A stretch of DNA of 64,000 bases, taken from NCBI GenBank assembly GCA_946699065.1, contig CAMPDV010000039.1:186001-250000 (forward strand), given 5' to 3'. Below the pieces are notes generated by a model. The model was not told where the DNA came from and made no database searches. It saw nothing but the letters and a program-made list of their open reading frames with translations. The position numbers were made by a program, and so were the translations under genes. Of the stretch, positions 1 to 12,500 are shown piece after piece (the first letter of the stretch is position 1; the number at the start of each line of letters is the position of its first letter). The stretch is from Loxodes magnus (taxonomy: Eukaryota > Ciliophora > Karyorelictea > Loxodida > Loxodidae).

Positions 1-1
1 A

Positions 2-157
2 TAAGTTATGTAAAAAGAAAGGAAATAATAAAAAAAATGATGAGATGAAAAAGAAAATAAAATCAGGCAGAAAACTAAAAAAAGATAAAATGAAAATAAT
101 TTACAAGCAGAACTTATAGAGTTGAAAAATCAATTTTATTAACTCAAAATAAACTGA
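2..157 (+). CDS. 3' end of a coiled-coil protein gene (partial)
   Basis: The frame starting at base 2 reads as a highly charged Lys/Glu/Gln-rich helix that ends in heptad-like sequence (LQAELIELKNQFYQLKIN) and then TGA at 155-157, followed by A/T-only sequence. TAA and TAG codons inside it read as Gln. The composition (GAA, GAT and CAA at first positions) is coding-like, and the other two frames give less regular peptides. The gene starts to the left of the window, so its product cannot be named. It could be chance in A-rich DNA, so confidence is moderate to low. Confidence 0.35.
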
Positions 158-858
158 AAATAACTCTTTATTTTTAACAGAAAAATTTTTAGCAAAAGCT
201 TTTAAGCGGAAGTTTTACTAAAAAATTAGAATCAAAATCATTAATATTAAAGCGATAATAGAATTATACTTCTTTTAGAGAATCTCTTCAAAAAACGGAA
301 TCGTAAAGAGTTAAAACAATAAAAAATTGAAATAAAATAAAATAAAGCAACAAAATAATTTCATAAAAAATAAAATAAGAAAAATTTGCATTAATTTTCC
401 CTGTTTTAAAACTTATTTTTTTAAAGAAAAAATAAAAAAACTTAGTTACTCTTAAAAAATTTAAATTAAAAAAATGATTATAAAAAACATGTTCAAAAGC
501 AAATAAAATTAAAAAAAACTTGTAGGAAAAAATTATTTTTAAATATAAAAAAGTAAAATTTTTCATAAAATATAATATCCTAATAAAAGAAATAAACTAA
601 AATTTATTAAATTAGATATTAAAATAAATTTAATTTAATTTAAAAACATTTAAAATAACTTAAATTGATGAGTAAAAAAAGAATAAAAAATATGAAATCT
701 CTAGAAAAAAATTAAAAAAGCCATAATAAATTTTTTATAATTAAAAAAATGTATAATTTTACTTTGACTCTTTTTAATACGATAGTTCATATAGAAGTAT
801 TGAAATAATTTAAAGAATTTTATAATATATAAGTATATTAAATAAAAATATAAATTAA
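158..858. other. AT-rich intergenic stretch
   Basis: Almost pure A/T with A-runs and no codon-position signal on either strand. A TATA-like stretch near 821-833 lies about 30 bases upstream of the GC-rich RNA island and could be its Pol III TATA element, but such strings are common here. Confidence 0.4.
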
Positions 859-1091
859 GCCGTGGTCAGGAGATCTGGTGTAGTATATAATGCATTGCGA
901 GTAATCTCGCACTAGAAACCACGACAGGGAATGGTGGATAAGCTCGTAAGAAGCAAACCTAACTTGCCTGAGGTTTCTCTAGCAGTATGAAAGTTTGACT
1001 GACGGGCTACTAATGATTTAATTATTAATTCTTATTTGGATCCTATTCAAAAAGACTGGAGCATTTGATTCGATTCTCAAGAATAGTTTTT
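859..1091 (+). ncRNA. Structured GC-rich non-coding RNA candidate, probably Pol III transcribed
   Basis: This is the most GC-rich stretch of the first 6 kb and is not convincingly coding in any frame. It shows nested pairing: CGTGGT (861-866) with ACCACG (918-923), CTGGTG (875-880) with CACTAG (910-915), and GCGAG (897-901) with CTCGC (906-910) around a TAAT loop. A further stem pairs AAACCT with AGGTTT near 955-976. A run of five T at 1087-1091 is a normal Pol III terminator, giving about 233 nt. Structured sequence may continue to about 1140, where TGACT and AGTCA flank a CATT loop. The size and two 5' hairpins with TGTAGT nearby recall the SRP RNA Alu domain. A GTGTAGTA string also recalls U2 snRNA, but the rest does not fit U2. 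RNase P/MRP remain possible. Existence is likely; identity is unresolved. Confidence 0.55.
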
Positions 1092-1337
1092 AATATACAG
1101 ATTCTTTGTTCAGAGAAGCTGACGTGACTCATTAGTCAAATATAATGAAAAAAAGAAGTATGATAACATTTTTTTAATGATGAATATTAATATTGAAAGA
1201 ATTGCACTTAATGAGGTGTTATGCGTTCTATAATCGTATTTATTTATTAAATATGTTTTAATCTAAAAGAAAATTAATTTACTTAAACTGAATGACACTT
1301 TATTATCTCTCGCAAATTTTCTAAATAACACTTTTTA

Positions 1338-1620
1338 ATGGAATTTTGTGAATATAAAAGTGATTTTAAAAGATTTGAGCTTGTTATAGTTAAGTCTTAT
1401 ATGTTTAATATAATTATTTTTTATAATGGTGCAAGAATGACAAATAAAGATATATACCTTTCTCTTTTAAAAATTGAATAAACTATTTTAGATGAAATCT
1501 TAAGGAAATAAATATTCTTTACTTCAAATTGAAAAGGAAAATAAACCCATTTCAAGTCTAAGTCAATATAATTTGCTGCGTAGAAGAAGAAGACATTTTT
1601 CCGGATGTCAACCTCATTGA
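1338..1620 (+). CDS. Possible small gene, reading frame unresolved
   Basis: Sequence here is less AT-rich than its surroundings and contains coding-like stretches in two frames. One runs from ATG 1338 (MEFCEYKSDFKRFELVIVKS...). The other runs from ATG 1492 (MKSQGNKYSLLQIEKENKP...) and closes on TGA at 1618-1620 after an arginine run. Moving between them would need a 16-nt-class intron (length of 1 modulo 3), but I could not find a GT-AG pair giving it, so this may be two fragments or a decayed gene. No similarity recognised. Confidence 0.22.
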
Positions 1621-4600
1621 TTTAGCGAAAAGTAAATAAATATTATTTTAATTTATATAATCTATTTTTGAAATTCTAATTGAAATTTCTCAAATTTTTA
1701 TGAATAAAATTTATTAGCTATTATTTAATAATTTTTATTTTATAAATCTAAAAGAATATCTAAAATTTTTTACTAAATATTTTTTGATTTATGAAACAAA
1801 ATTAAATTTTATATTTATTCCTCGAATTTTAAATCGAATAAATATCAATTTAAGATGTCATCTAATGATAGAGCAAAGTTGCATATTTAATTTTAAATAA
1901 AAATTTTAACTTTTTAGTTCTTCCTAGCTTTTAGATTTTTCTTTCTAATTGATCTTTTAATTATTTTAGTTCTTTTAGTTCTTTTAATTCTTTTAATTCT
2001 TTTAATTCTTTTAATTCTTTTAGTTCTTTTAATTCTTTTAATTCTTTTTATATAAAAAGAATATATTTCATATATTTTTTTCAAATTTTTTTATTTTTAT
2101 CATAATTTCTTTTAAGTTGAATAAAATCTTTTTAATTATTTATATTTTTTATTATTTTTTCGCAAAAAAAAATGTTTATTAATTTTACAATTTTTTATTA
2201 TAATATTTTTATTTTATTTTTTTAATTATTTAAAAAAATATTTTATTTTTAGTATTTTGTATATATTTCTTTAATTATTTTATACAGATAACTGATTTAT
2301 TTAATGTTTTTAATATTTTTTATCAATATATTATTATATTAAATTATTGATTTTATTGCTATTTTTAGATATTTTTTTAATTATTTTTTAGCGTATGATA
2401 AAGTACCTGTTTAAAGAATAAATAAAATATAATTGAATTATTATTTTTATAAGTATTTTACGCTTTTCTAAGATCCATTAAACTTATTTGGATTAAAAAT
2501 AGAAATTTATAAGTTTATTAGTAATTAAAATTTTAGAGATAAGCCTCAATTCTGATTTTCTTGGTATAATTTTTGATATAATTAAGATTAAGCTAATTAT
2601 TAAAGAAATAAACGGAGAATGAATCAACATGTTTCTAGTTTTGCAAATATTAAGACTTTTTTTATTCTTTTAATGTTTTAAAAGTTCTGAAGTTAGAGTG
2701 AAACTTAAAAAATATTATTCTTCAATTTATTATGTGTGATATTTATAAAATCTTTAAGAACTCACACGTATTATACTTCTCATCTTCAAATTAATAAACA
2801 TTTTTATAGAAATTGATATCATTTCTTCATAATTTTCAACTATTTTATTACAAATCTTAATTTAATAACTTATTCTTGCTTTTAATTATCATTATAAGTT
2901 GTGTTAATATTGAAGAAATTTTAGAGATTAAATTTAGAAAGAAGTTGAGATTTTTTTTAATATTTTGATCATAAAAAATTAATTTAATGCAGAACTTATT
3001 ATTTAAAATAAAATTTTACTATAAAATGCATTTTAATAAAAAAGTAAATTATTCTTTAAAATTGTTTATATTTTAGATTAAATTTCATAAAAAAGAAAGA
3101 ACATTAAGTAAATAATAAAATTTGCAAAAAATGAATTATAAGATAAGTTTAGATTGTTAAATTTAATGAATATTTAATTTGCTAGATATTTTATTATTTT
3201 TTAACAATTTATTTAATATAAGTCTTATTTTCTTAATTTTATAATTAAATTCCACTTTCAACTATTAATAATTGTAATTTTGAATATTCAATTCTTAAAT
3301 TATTTTCTTTAGACAATTAAGTTTTCATATTATAATGGCAGATAAAAAAAAAGTGTATTTGTATTTTTTTTCGAATAATTTATTATAAACTTTATTTTAT
3401 TAATTAATATATTTTAGCACATAAATAATCCACTTCATGATTTAATTTTAAGCATTTTTTAATTCTTTAGTTTCCTATAATTTCAACAATCATTTTATAC
3501 TCAATTTTCTTCTAAATATATTTGTCTCTTGATTAAAAAAAGATAACTTCTCTTTTAGATTTTTTAAGCGATTTTTACTCAACTTACAATATTTTTTTCT
3601 TTTACTTTAAATTTTTTTGATTCGAAGAAAATTTAATAAATAAGATTAAGATAGTAAAAAGTATAGATATTTATAATTTCATAACTATGACTAATTTTCT
3701 TTAATTATAAGTAATGAAAAAAATTTATATTTAAAAATAATATTAAAATAAATAAAATATAAGTCTATTAAATATATTCTAATTTTTAATTTTATAAATG
3801 CTTTTTTAATTAATATTTAAAATTTTTTATTAAACAGATACTTTCCTTATTCAGGTTATTTTAGTTAAATTTTTTATTCTAGTTAAAAAAATCATATGAA
3901 AGTATTTCTAAGATAATTTTTAACTGTTTTACACAAAAATAAAATAATTGTATATTATATTTAATTATGTATTTTGATGATTCAAACTAAAATTTAGTAA
4001 ATATTAAATTTATATTACATTTTTTATCATTCTGAATCTTAAGATTTAAGAATAAACTTATATTAAATAATTTAAATTTACTAGGATTTAGAAAAAATCA
4101 TAACAAATTATTTTTTATATCTCAACTCATGTTTAAATGATCAACAATGCTTCAAAAATTTAAAAACACTATTAATGCCAGTTATAAATAAAAAAAATTT
4201 AAAATCATTCAGATTTAATTCAAATTCTTATAAATTATAATATCATAAACTATTATGAAATAACCAAATATTAAGTAAATTAAATATAAATTTTATTTAC
4301 AATTATATAAAAGATTCTTAAATAAAGGATTTCTTTAATTTTAAAATAAAATTATAATAAATTATTTAATAAATATTTGATATTAGAAAATTTAGTTAAA
4401 TTTAGTTTAATTAAATTTTTACATGTAGTTTGCTATTATAAATAATATTAAGCATTTTACAACTATGAAAAATTAAATTTTTTCAAATTTTTAATTGTTA
4501 ATTTTCTAATTTATTCATAATAAAAGAAGTTTAATTATGAATTTTAGAATTTTTCTATAATTTTGAATAAAAAATTCTAAAATATTTTTCCTCTAAATTT

Positions 4601-5137
4601 ATTTAAATTAACTAAACTGAATTAATAGTGAACCTTTCAAGAAAAATTATTTAAATAAAAATCTTGTTAATCTTATAAAAACTTCTAATTTTAAAGATGA
4701 TTAAAGGCTTATTTATCATACCTTTTATGAAAAGTTTTTAAATATAATTAAAGAATAAAAGCTTTTTTAATATGAAATTAATTAAAAAATAACAATTAAA
4801 ATAATTAATATCAAATTAATTTAATTAAAGTTTAAATAATAACTTAATAGATGTAATTACATTATAGATAAAAGAATAAATTTACATATTAAAAATGTTA
4901 AAATTTTAAATAAATTAATAGTTTTAAGAATAAAATTTAAAAATTAAATTATTAAATATTATTTAAAATCCAATAATCATTTATTTTGCAGGTATAAAAG
5001 CTAGAATATTAAATAATTTTTTGTTTTGATTATAGATAAAGCAAAAATAAAAGAATGCTTAAAAACCTATATAATTTTTAAACTTAGATATATATATAAT
5101 TAAAATTAAATACCTAACGGATTTATGATATAAAGTT
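1621..5137. other. AT-rich intergenic region with little signal
   Basis: Homopolymer-rich A/T DNA. It contains the 9-bp repeat at 1970-2050. On the minus strand across that repeat a frame reads as a Leu-Lys-Glu heptad-like helix followed by QLKDQLERKIQKLGRTKK, so a small coiled-coil gene is conceivable, but no TGA terminator was found in that frame. Other ATG-started frames (for example 2619-2948) show no codon-position bias. Confidence 0.3.
1970..2050. repeat. Nine-copy 9-bp tandem repeat (TTCTTTTAR)
   Basis: Nine consecutive copies of TTCTTTTAA or TTCTTTTAG with a final T-expanded unit. Because the unit is a multiple of three, one minus-strand frame reads (Leu-Lys-Glu)n and stays open beyond the array. 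The array is otherwise a simple AT minisatellite. Confidence 0.85.
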
Positions 5138-5734
5138 ATGATAATTTAATCTTTATTGACCAAAATCAAAGTTAATTCTCTTCTACTACTAAAATTTTAT
5201 TTTCATCTAAATCAACTACATTATATTCTGTTTAATTCTGTTAAGGGAATGAAATGAACTTATACTCCTGAATCTGACTTTGCGAATATTTATGCATTTT
5301 TCAATCTTAATTTACCAAATTTTTTATTTTTCCAAGTTAAGGAAAAATAAAGTTTCTTATAAGTTATTCGAGGGATATTATACGATCATCATATATAAGC
5401 TTTAGCAAATAATAAATAATTGATTAATTATTTAAATAATTATAAGCATTCAATTATTTTTAAATAAAATAAAAGAGAAATTATTATAATATAATTCAAA
5501 AATATCTAAACTTGGTTAGAGAATATAGTTAATCAAAATTCTAAATTTATTTTATAGCTTAAATTTATTAATTATATTTTAAATCTAGTAGTAAACTTTC
5601 ATGTTTAGTTAATATTCTCTTCTTACTTATTCAGTAAAACTTTGTCTCATTGCAATAATTGTAGAGTTTTTGATTTATAAGTTAAATATATGAATTATAA
5701 AATTATAATTATAACTAATTTCTTCTAAATGTGA
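5138..5734 (+). CDS. Hypothetical protein (small, weak)
   Basis: The frame from ATG 5138 to TGA 5732-5734 gives 198 residues. Over the first 87 codons a hand count gives G+C at about 36% of first codon positions, 21% of second and 15% of third. That is a coding pattern not seen in neighbouring DNA, and it includes the peptide KGMKWTYTPESDFANIYAFF. The second half is more AT-rich and may not be part of the gene. No motif or family was recognised. It lies about 370 bases upstream of the LNR gene, on the same strand. Confidence 0.35.
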
Positions 5735-6100
5735 TTAAAAGAAATTTATTAATTATTCTTTAATTCTAAATTTAAACATTAAATTAAGAAATTATTTTAG
5801 ATTGAATACCAATGAATATGCATTTAAAAACTAAATTGTAAAACATCCAATTACAACTTAAGAACTAAAAGGTTTTTATGAGTAATTTTTATAAGATTAT
5901 ACTTAAATAATTTAGTTTCTAAAGAGAAAAAATAAATAAAGTTTGCAATTTAACTTGGATCCATTAAAGAATAAAAAATAAAAGAATAAATTATATGAAG
6001 AATAAACTAATTCATTCTTATTTAAACTGAATATAAATCTAAAGAATCAATAATTTAAATAAGCATGCTTTATAAGGGAAAAAATCGTTAAAAATTATAA

Positions 6101-8761
6101 ATGAAATATTCATTCTTCATTCTAACGCTTCTTTTCCTCATAATACAAACTAGAAGACTCTAATCTGATTGCTTCGAAGGTTGCTAAACTTCCTGAATTG
6201 GAGATGGTCACTGCGATTGGGCTTGCTATCGTCCTGAATGTAACGATGATGGAGGTGATTGTGAAAGAACTTACTGTAGCTATGATTGCAAATGGGCTTG
6301 AACTGGTGATGGAAAATGCGATGTAGGATGTTAAGTCGAAAAATGTGATTTCGATCTTAATGATTGCAATAATGGAACAGATGAATCAATTTATTGCTAT
6401 AAAGATTGTAAGTGAACATCAATTTAAAATGATATCTGTGAACTAAACTGCTTTGTTGAAGATTGCAGCTGGGATGGAGGAGATTGTAAAGATGATGGAG
6501 TACCTTTAACTTCATGTGGAACTGGATGTGCTGTCGAGTGGGAAGGAGACTTATGATGTGACTAAGCTTGCAATATTGAAGAATGTAACTACGATGGAGG
6601 AGACTGTAATACTTAAACCATTGATAATTTATATAATGGTTATCCAAGTGGTTATTGTTCAAGTGGCTGTGCAATTAATTGGATAGGAAATTATGTATGC
6701 GACTAAGCATGTAATATTGAAGTCTGCTAATTTGATAAAGGAGATTGTGATCTTACTTATTGCGATTCGAGATGTCCTGAAAAGTGAATAAACGATGGAA
6801 AGTGTGATCTAGCATGCTTTGTAGAAAAATGCTAATATGACGGAAACGATTGTAGTAGCGGATCTGGAGGATCAGTATTTTGCAATACAAATGGATGCGC
6901 TTGGAGTTGGTTAGGAGATGGACACTGCGATAGTAAATGTCTTGATGAATCATGTGGATTCGATTATGGTGACTGTCCCTCTAATAATGCAGTAACTGAA
7001 AGCGAATGTCCTAATAGTTGTTTCTGGTAGTGGCTAGGTGATGGATCCTGTGACTAAGAATGTAATTGCGAGAAAAAAAATTATGATTATGGAGATTGTT
7101 AAAGTCAGTCTGCAAAACAATCTGGAGAAGAAAGTGAAAGTCTTACAAGTGATGAATTCTGCGGATATAGCACTAAACTAGCTTGTGCAAAAAGTGATGA
7201 TTGCCAATAGAGTGGATGTTCTAACTAAGTATGTACTTCTGTTTCTGATTCAGTAGTAACTAGCTGTGAATATAAAGAATGCTACGACAGCTCTAAATAT
7301 TCTAAAGGATGTTCTTGCTACTAAGGTTAGTGCTAATGGACCGATTAAGGAAGTGAAAATTCAGAGGAATAGTAAAATAGTGGTTGGACTGTTCAAGAAG
7401 AAAAATAAATAAATGAATAAGATAAGGAAGATACACAACCTCTTGATGGCACTGTTTAGCAAGTAAATTTCACTGATAGACTCTACTTTTTCTGGATAAA
7501 TCAGAAATAAACTTCAGTAATAAAATCAAAATGCAAATTAGATGGAACAGAATGCGAAATAACAATATTTTTCACTCTTGATAAAAGTGACGATCAACGA
7601 AGATTAAGTAATGCAAGAAGATTAGTAGATTTTGATACTCAAATAACAGCTTATAACTTTGTAGTTTATATGAAACCGATTATTTGTAATGAGAAAATTT
7701 GCTCTTTTGGTTTTGATTTTAAATCCTCTACTTATGATTTTATAGTTCTCAATACAGATGAGAATTTAGAAATTAAAGAAGCCGTTAAAGTTAATTATGA
7801 GACTTAAAACAAAACTTACACCAACTAATGAAATTATGATTTCAATAAAGAAGGTGAGGTAGTGGCAGCTTACGTCGATGATACCAAATTTTATGTAAGC
7901 ATTTATGATTCTGGCTTGATACTTTAAAATTCTGCTTATATAAATTTATGCTAAAACTGCGATGGAAGAGTATAAGCTGTGATCTGGGTACAAGAATATG
8001 TAGTTATCGTAGCAGATGGATTAGTAAAGGGATATGTAATTGCCTTAATTCTAACAAAAGATTTAACAGCAGGTGAATATGTGTATGCTGGATAGGAGGG
8101 TGATAAGTTAGCATATTGGTATGTCATTGACTATACTGCTTATCTGTTTTGGTAGAAAAGTCCAACTAGAAGATAGATGAGAGATAGAGAATTATCAATT
8201 CATTATGGATATTCCTTTTAATAGTATAACATTTCAGACGAAACACTAAATTTAGAAAAAAGCTACAAATTTGGGGAAGAGGCTGACAATGTTAATGTGT
8301 GCATTTCTTAAGGAGTTTATATGGCTTTTTATGAAACTACATCAAGTGAATCAAAAGATCTCATGTTGAGACTTGAAAATTATGCAAAAGATGATATTCT
8401 TCTAGTAAAGGATATAGGAAACTATTAGTGGGAATGCTAAGATATGCTAGTTTTAGTTTATGATTATAAATCAAATCCCAATGATTTATTCTACAAAACT
8501 GTCAAAATGGTAGGAGACACTAGTTAAGGTTATAGGCTTAAGATTAAGATATCTGAAGAGGTCGACTTAAGTTGGAGTGCTGATTTGAGCAAGGAAATAT
8601 TAGACATTAAAGTAACGAGTGAAGGATAAGTATCAATTGCAAAAGCTTCTAACAATAGAGTTCTGTAGAAAGCCGTAACAAAAGAAACATACGAAGATGA
8701 ACAAGATTCTTTCGGAATTCTGCTAGTAGGTTCCTTCCTCTTGACTTTAGGTCTTCTTTGA
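6101..8761 (+). CDS. LNR (Lin-12/Notch) repeat type I surface protein
   Basis: Uninterrupted frame of 886 codons plus TGA. Residues 1-20 form a signal peptide (MKYSFFILTLLFLIIQTRR). Residues 24 to about 330 hold eight Cys-rich units of the form C..GC....W.GDG.CD..C....C..DGGDC, the Ca-binding Lin-12/Notch repeat. In unit 2 the conserved second Trp (WAWTGDGKCD) is TGA, and CDQAC in units 4 and 5 uses TAA for Gln, which helps establish the code. A second Cys-rich patch (CAKSDDCQQSGCSNQVC) and a Ser/Glu/Gln linker follow, then a roughly 400-residue region of beta-rich character without a recognised domain. The last 17 residues are hydrophobic (FGILLVGSFLLTLGLL), ending directly at TGA. They are either a short membrane anchor or a GPI-type signal. 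If TGA 8759-8761 were read as Trp the tail would extend only with AT-rich sequence. Likely a secretory or cell-surface protein; ligand unknown. Confidence 0.85.
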
Positions 8762-9310
8762 AAATTCTTTTTAATTAAATCATTAAAAAAATATTTTTAA
8801 TAAATATTTTTAATAAATATAAATAATCAAATATCTAATCATTATAAATAGCTTTAAATTAAACTTAAAGTAAATTAATAAGGTTTTTCTTCATTTTTAA
8901 ACTCACTTTAATTTTAAATTTTCCTTTCAAGATTTTTAGAAATACTTGAATTTGATAAAATTAGCGAAAGTAAAAAATTCTTTAAATAATAGATAAATAA
9001 AATTATTAATTTATTTCATATTTTATTTAAATTATAGCATTAGCTAAGCCTAGGATAGCTTTTTACTTGTTCATTAATTAAAAATTTTTAAATTGTTTAT
9101 CTTAAAAAAAATAAAAAATTAGAACAAAAAAATTTTTTTATCACTTTTAATTATCTATAATATCTGTTAATTTCAAATAAATTAAAAAAATAATTTCAGT
9201 TCTTTTTCTTGTCTTGGAAAAATAGTTATATCTTAATTATTTAAATGCAAATCTAAATTTTTTTATTATTGCTTTTCTTTTTAAAAAAATAAATTAAAAT
9301 TAGAAAGCAA
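8762..9310. other. AT-rich intergenic
   Basis: No coding signal or repeat recognised. It contains the presumed 3' UTRs of the LNR gene and of the small minus-strand ORF, which converge here. Confidence 0.4.
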
Positions 9311-9526
9311 TCATTCTTTCGGTGCTTTAAATTTTGAATAAAAAATTCAAATTCAATTATTTTCTTCTTTTTGTTATTTTTTATCTTTTTTTGCTTTAAC
9401 TTAAATCTTCAATTTTGTCTCTATTTTAACGATTAATTGAGAATTGTTTATTGATTGAATAATAAATTTTGCAAATTGTTTACAGTATTCAGATTATGTA
9501 TTTTAAAAGGTTAAAGTATAAAGCAT
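9311..9526 (-). CDS. Small hypothetical basic protein
   Basis: Minus-strand frame from ATG 9526-9524 to TGA 9313-9311, 71 residues (starts MLYTLTFQNTQSEYCKQF). A hand count gives G+C at about 24% of first, 21% of second and 11% of third codon positions, which is coding-like for such AT-rich DNA. The C-terminal half is Lys/Gln-rich and then has two Trp encoded by TGA. No family recognised. Size makes chance possible. Confidence 0.38.
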
Positions 9527-12500
9527 AATTTATTATGAATTTTAATGATTTATTTAAAAAATTTAATAATTATTAGTATTATTTATTTTCTATTTTAAGA
9601 AAAAGTTTTAAAATCTCAAGAAATTTTCATTTCATATTTTTTAAATTTAATTAAAAATATAATTAGAATAATTTCATTTAAATTTTTCAATTTCAAACCT
9701 TTATTACACTTTATTAAAATTACTTTTTAAGATAAAAAATAAAGAAATAAATGAAAAATGTAATTTTATAATAAATTTAAAATAAAAAACTTAATTTCAA
9801 TTAAAAAAATATACTACTTTATGATAACTTAAATTTAAAAAGACAGGAATTAAATTAAAAAAAGATAAATAAATAAATATTTTTATAAGTTTATATGTTT
9901 ATTTATTCAATTTTATCCTTAGTAAAAAGACTTTCATAAAGCATAATATTAATAATTTTTTATTTATTTAATTATTATATACCAATATAATAATTTTCTC
10001 AAATATTGGATATAAATTTTTATTAAATTATATAAATATACAGAATCAATTTATTAATTAATAAAACTAAAGACCATTAAATAATTTAAAAGAATCTTAT
10101 AAATAACCAAGAATATAAGGTATTAATTAAGTTTAGCTTTGCTTTTTTCTTCATAAAAATATATTTACTATTATTTATTTATTATTATTCATTTAAATTT
10201 TAAAAATGAAGAGACATTTTACTATGAATAGGCTTCTTCTTTCTTTAAATTAGTTTTGTTGTAAAATATTAAATAGGATTTTTAATTTCAAGTATATGCA
10301 AATATTCTAAATGCTAGCTATTAAAATTTAATAAATATTATATTTGCAATGTTTTATTCTATCTATGCTTCCTTTATTTAAATTATTTTTTATTTGTTTT
10401 ATAATATTTTTATGTATTTGATTTACTTCTAATTAGAAATTTACTATTTATTTCTTCTTTTTATTTCTTTATCAATCATTTACTTTAGATCTATATTAGT
10501 TAGTCTTAAAATGTTCAAAACTTATTCCTATATTTTAATATATAAGGTAGAAAATTTATCTAATTAAGATATGATGTGTCTTTCACTAGACAAATAAATG
10601 CTTTATCTAAATTCTAATTCAATTTCTTAGGCAAATTAATATTAATCTTCTCATTAAAATGAGTTTCTTATTAATTAACTTTTTAATAGCCTATATATCT
10701 ATGATAACTTTGGAAAGTTAAAATCATTTTAGAAGAAAATCTTTTTATCTAAATCTAAATAATTACATCTAATTATTAGAGTGAATCTAAATTTTTTAAA
10801 ATCCTCTATTTTCTTTCTAACCACAAATTTAAAGTGTATATATTTTGGATTTTTTTATAGTTAGCATTAAATAGTAAAGATAATTTTATTGTTCTATAAA
10901 GATTTATTTTAAAAATTATAGAAATAATTACTAGATTTAGTGCTTATTAATAGAATAATATGCAATAAAGCATTAGATTCATTATTTATTACATTTAAAA
11001 TGCTTAATGTGCTAACATGCAAAGATATCTGCTTTAGTTCAAATTTCTGAGATAAATTTTAGTTTTAAATTTAAATAATTTCCTTATATAAAAACTTATT
11101 ATAAAACTAATTTCCTCTAAATTATAATTAAGAATCAAATTCATATTTATAAAGATAATTATAATTTTAATAAATTAACAAATAAATAAAGAATTAATTT
11201 GAAAGCCTCTTATTCTTTTTAAAAGCATTCTAAATTAAAATAAAAGTTAATATACTTATAAAATTATTAATTAAAGTATAGTAAAATTGAGCCAACTGAG
11301 TCAACTCTTATATATGAATTACAGAATCCTAATAATTTTTTTTCTATTTGATAAAGCTAAAAATTATTAATCTTTTGAGCTTTTATTTGTAAGGTAAATG
11401 CAAGTAGCTTAAGCATAAATTAAATATTTATTCTATTATCAGTTTATGATTTAGTTTAGGCTTATTCAATTATCAATTTCCGAGCAAAGAAGTGGATGCA
11501 AACCATACAATGCAGTAAAATAAATATAAAAGACCATAAAGCCTCAATCATAGATTAGGAAATAGAATAATAAAAACAGTTTTACTAATAGAATTCAAAA
11601 AAGGTAACAAATAAGCTTTCTTTCCTTTTTGTAAACTTTCTAACTACTATAGTTTAAAAAGTAAGCATTAACTCTAGAAAGTTTTAAAATTAATAAGCAT
11701 ATGATTATTTATAAAGTATTAAATTCTAACTATTTACAATTAAATTAAATATTGTAAAATATTAAAGAATAAACTATTAATCCTTATTAATTTAATTTAA
11801 AAATAAAGAAAATTTTACATTTTTTAGCATTTTTGCTTGAATTTATAAATACTTGAAGAATCTTTGAATATATTTATTAATTTAAATAATTAGTATATTT
11901 ACTTATATGTTTTAAATTAATATATTAGATATATGTTCAATAAATTATTTTATTTAGAATTAATTACTTATAATAGTTATATTTTTAGATTTTATTTCAT
12001 TTAAAAAAGTCTTAGAAGTAAAGAAAAGTTAATAATTATATGGTTATTAATAAAGCTATTTAGAAATAATTATTTAATAGTAGAAAATCCCTAATATAGA
12101 TTACAAAATTTTAATAATAAGTATGTAGTTATTAACAATTATCTAACTGATCATATTTATTTTTAAGATATTAATAGCTATTAGGTTATTATAAATCATA
12201 AGTATTATTAAAAATGTGCTTTTAACTACATTCAGAACTTAATTTCATCAATTTAATAAACTTAAAGATTAATATTTAGTAGTAGATGAATTTATTTAAA
12301 GGAAATTAAAATTGGTAAATAATTTTAAATTTGCCAGGTTAATAGAAAAAGGAAAATAGGCCTAATTAGTCCTTTAATTATCTTTATATGTAAAACATAT
12401 TGCTTAAACAAAATAATAAGAACAGTTTTATGCTAAGTATATAAAAAACATTTCTTTTACTAATAAATTCTTTTTATTACAAGAAAAATCATTCAATAAA

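Noticed and set aside
859-920. GTGTAGTA match to the U2 snRNA branch-site recognition element
   Set aside because: Flanking U2 stem I and Sm site sequences are absent; the match is too short alone.
2619-2948. 109-residue ATG-to-TGA frame
   Set aside because: No codon-position bias (third position not G+C-depleted); likely chance.
6357-6953. Minus-strand His/Leu-rich ORFs
   Set aside because: Antisense of the Cys-rich LNR repeats; the plus frame carries the LNR motifs.
10349-11704. Plus-strand membrane-protein-like frame with possible histidine-kinase look
   Set aside because: G+C is equal at the three codon positions over about 99 codons and no catalytic motif is present, so it is probably noncoding A/T DNA.
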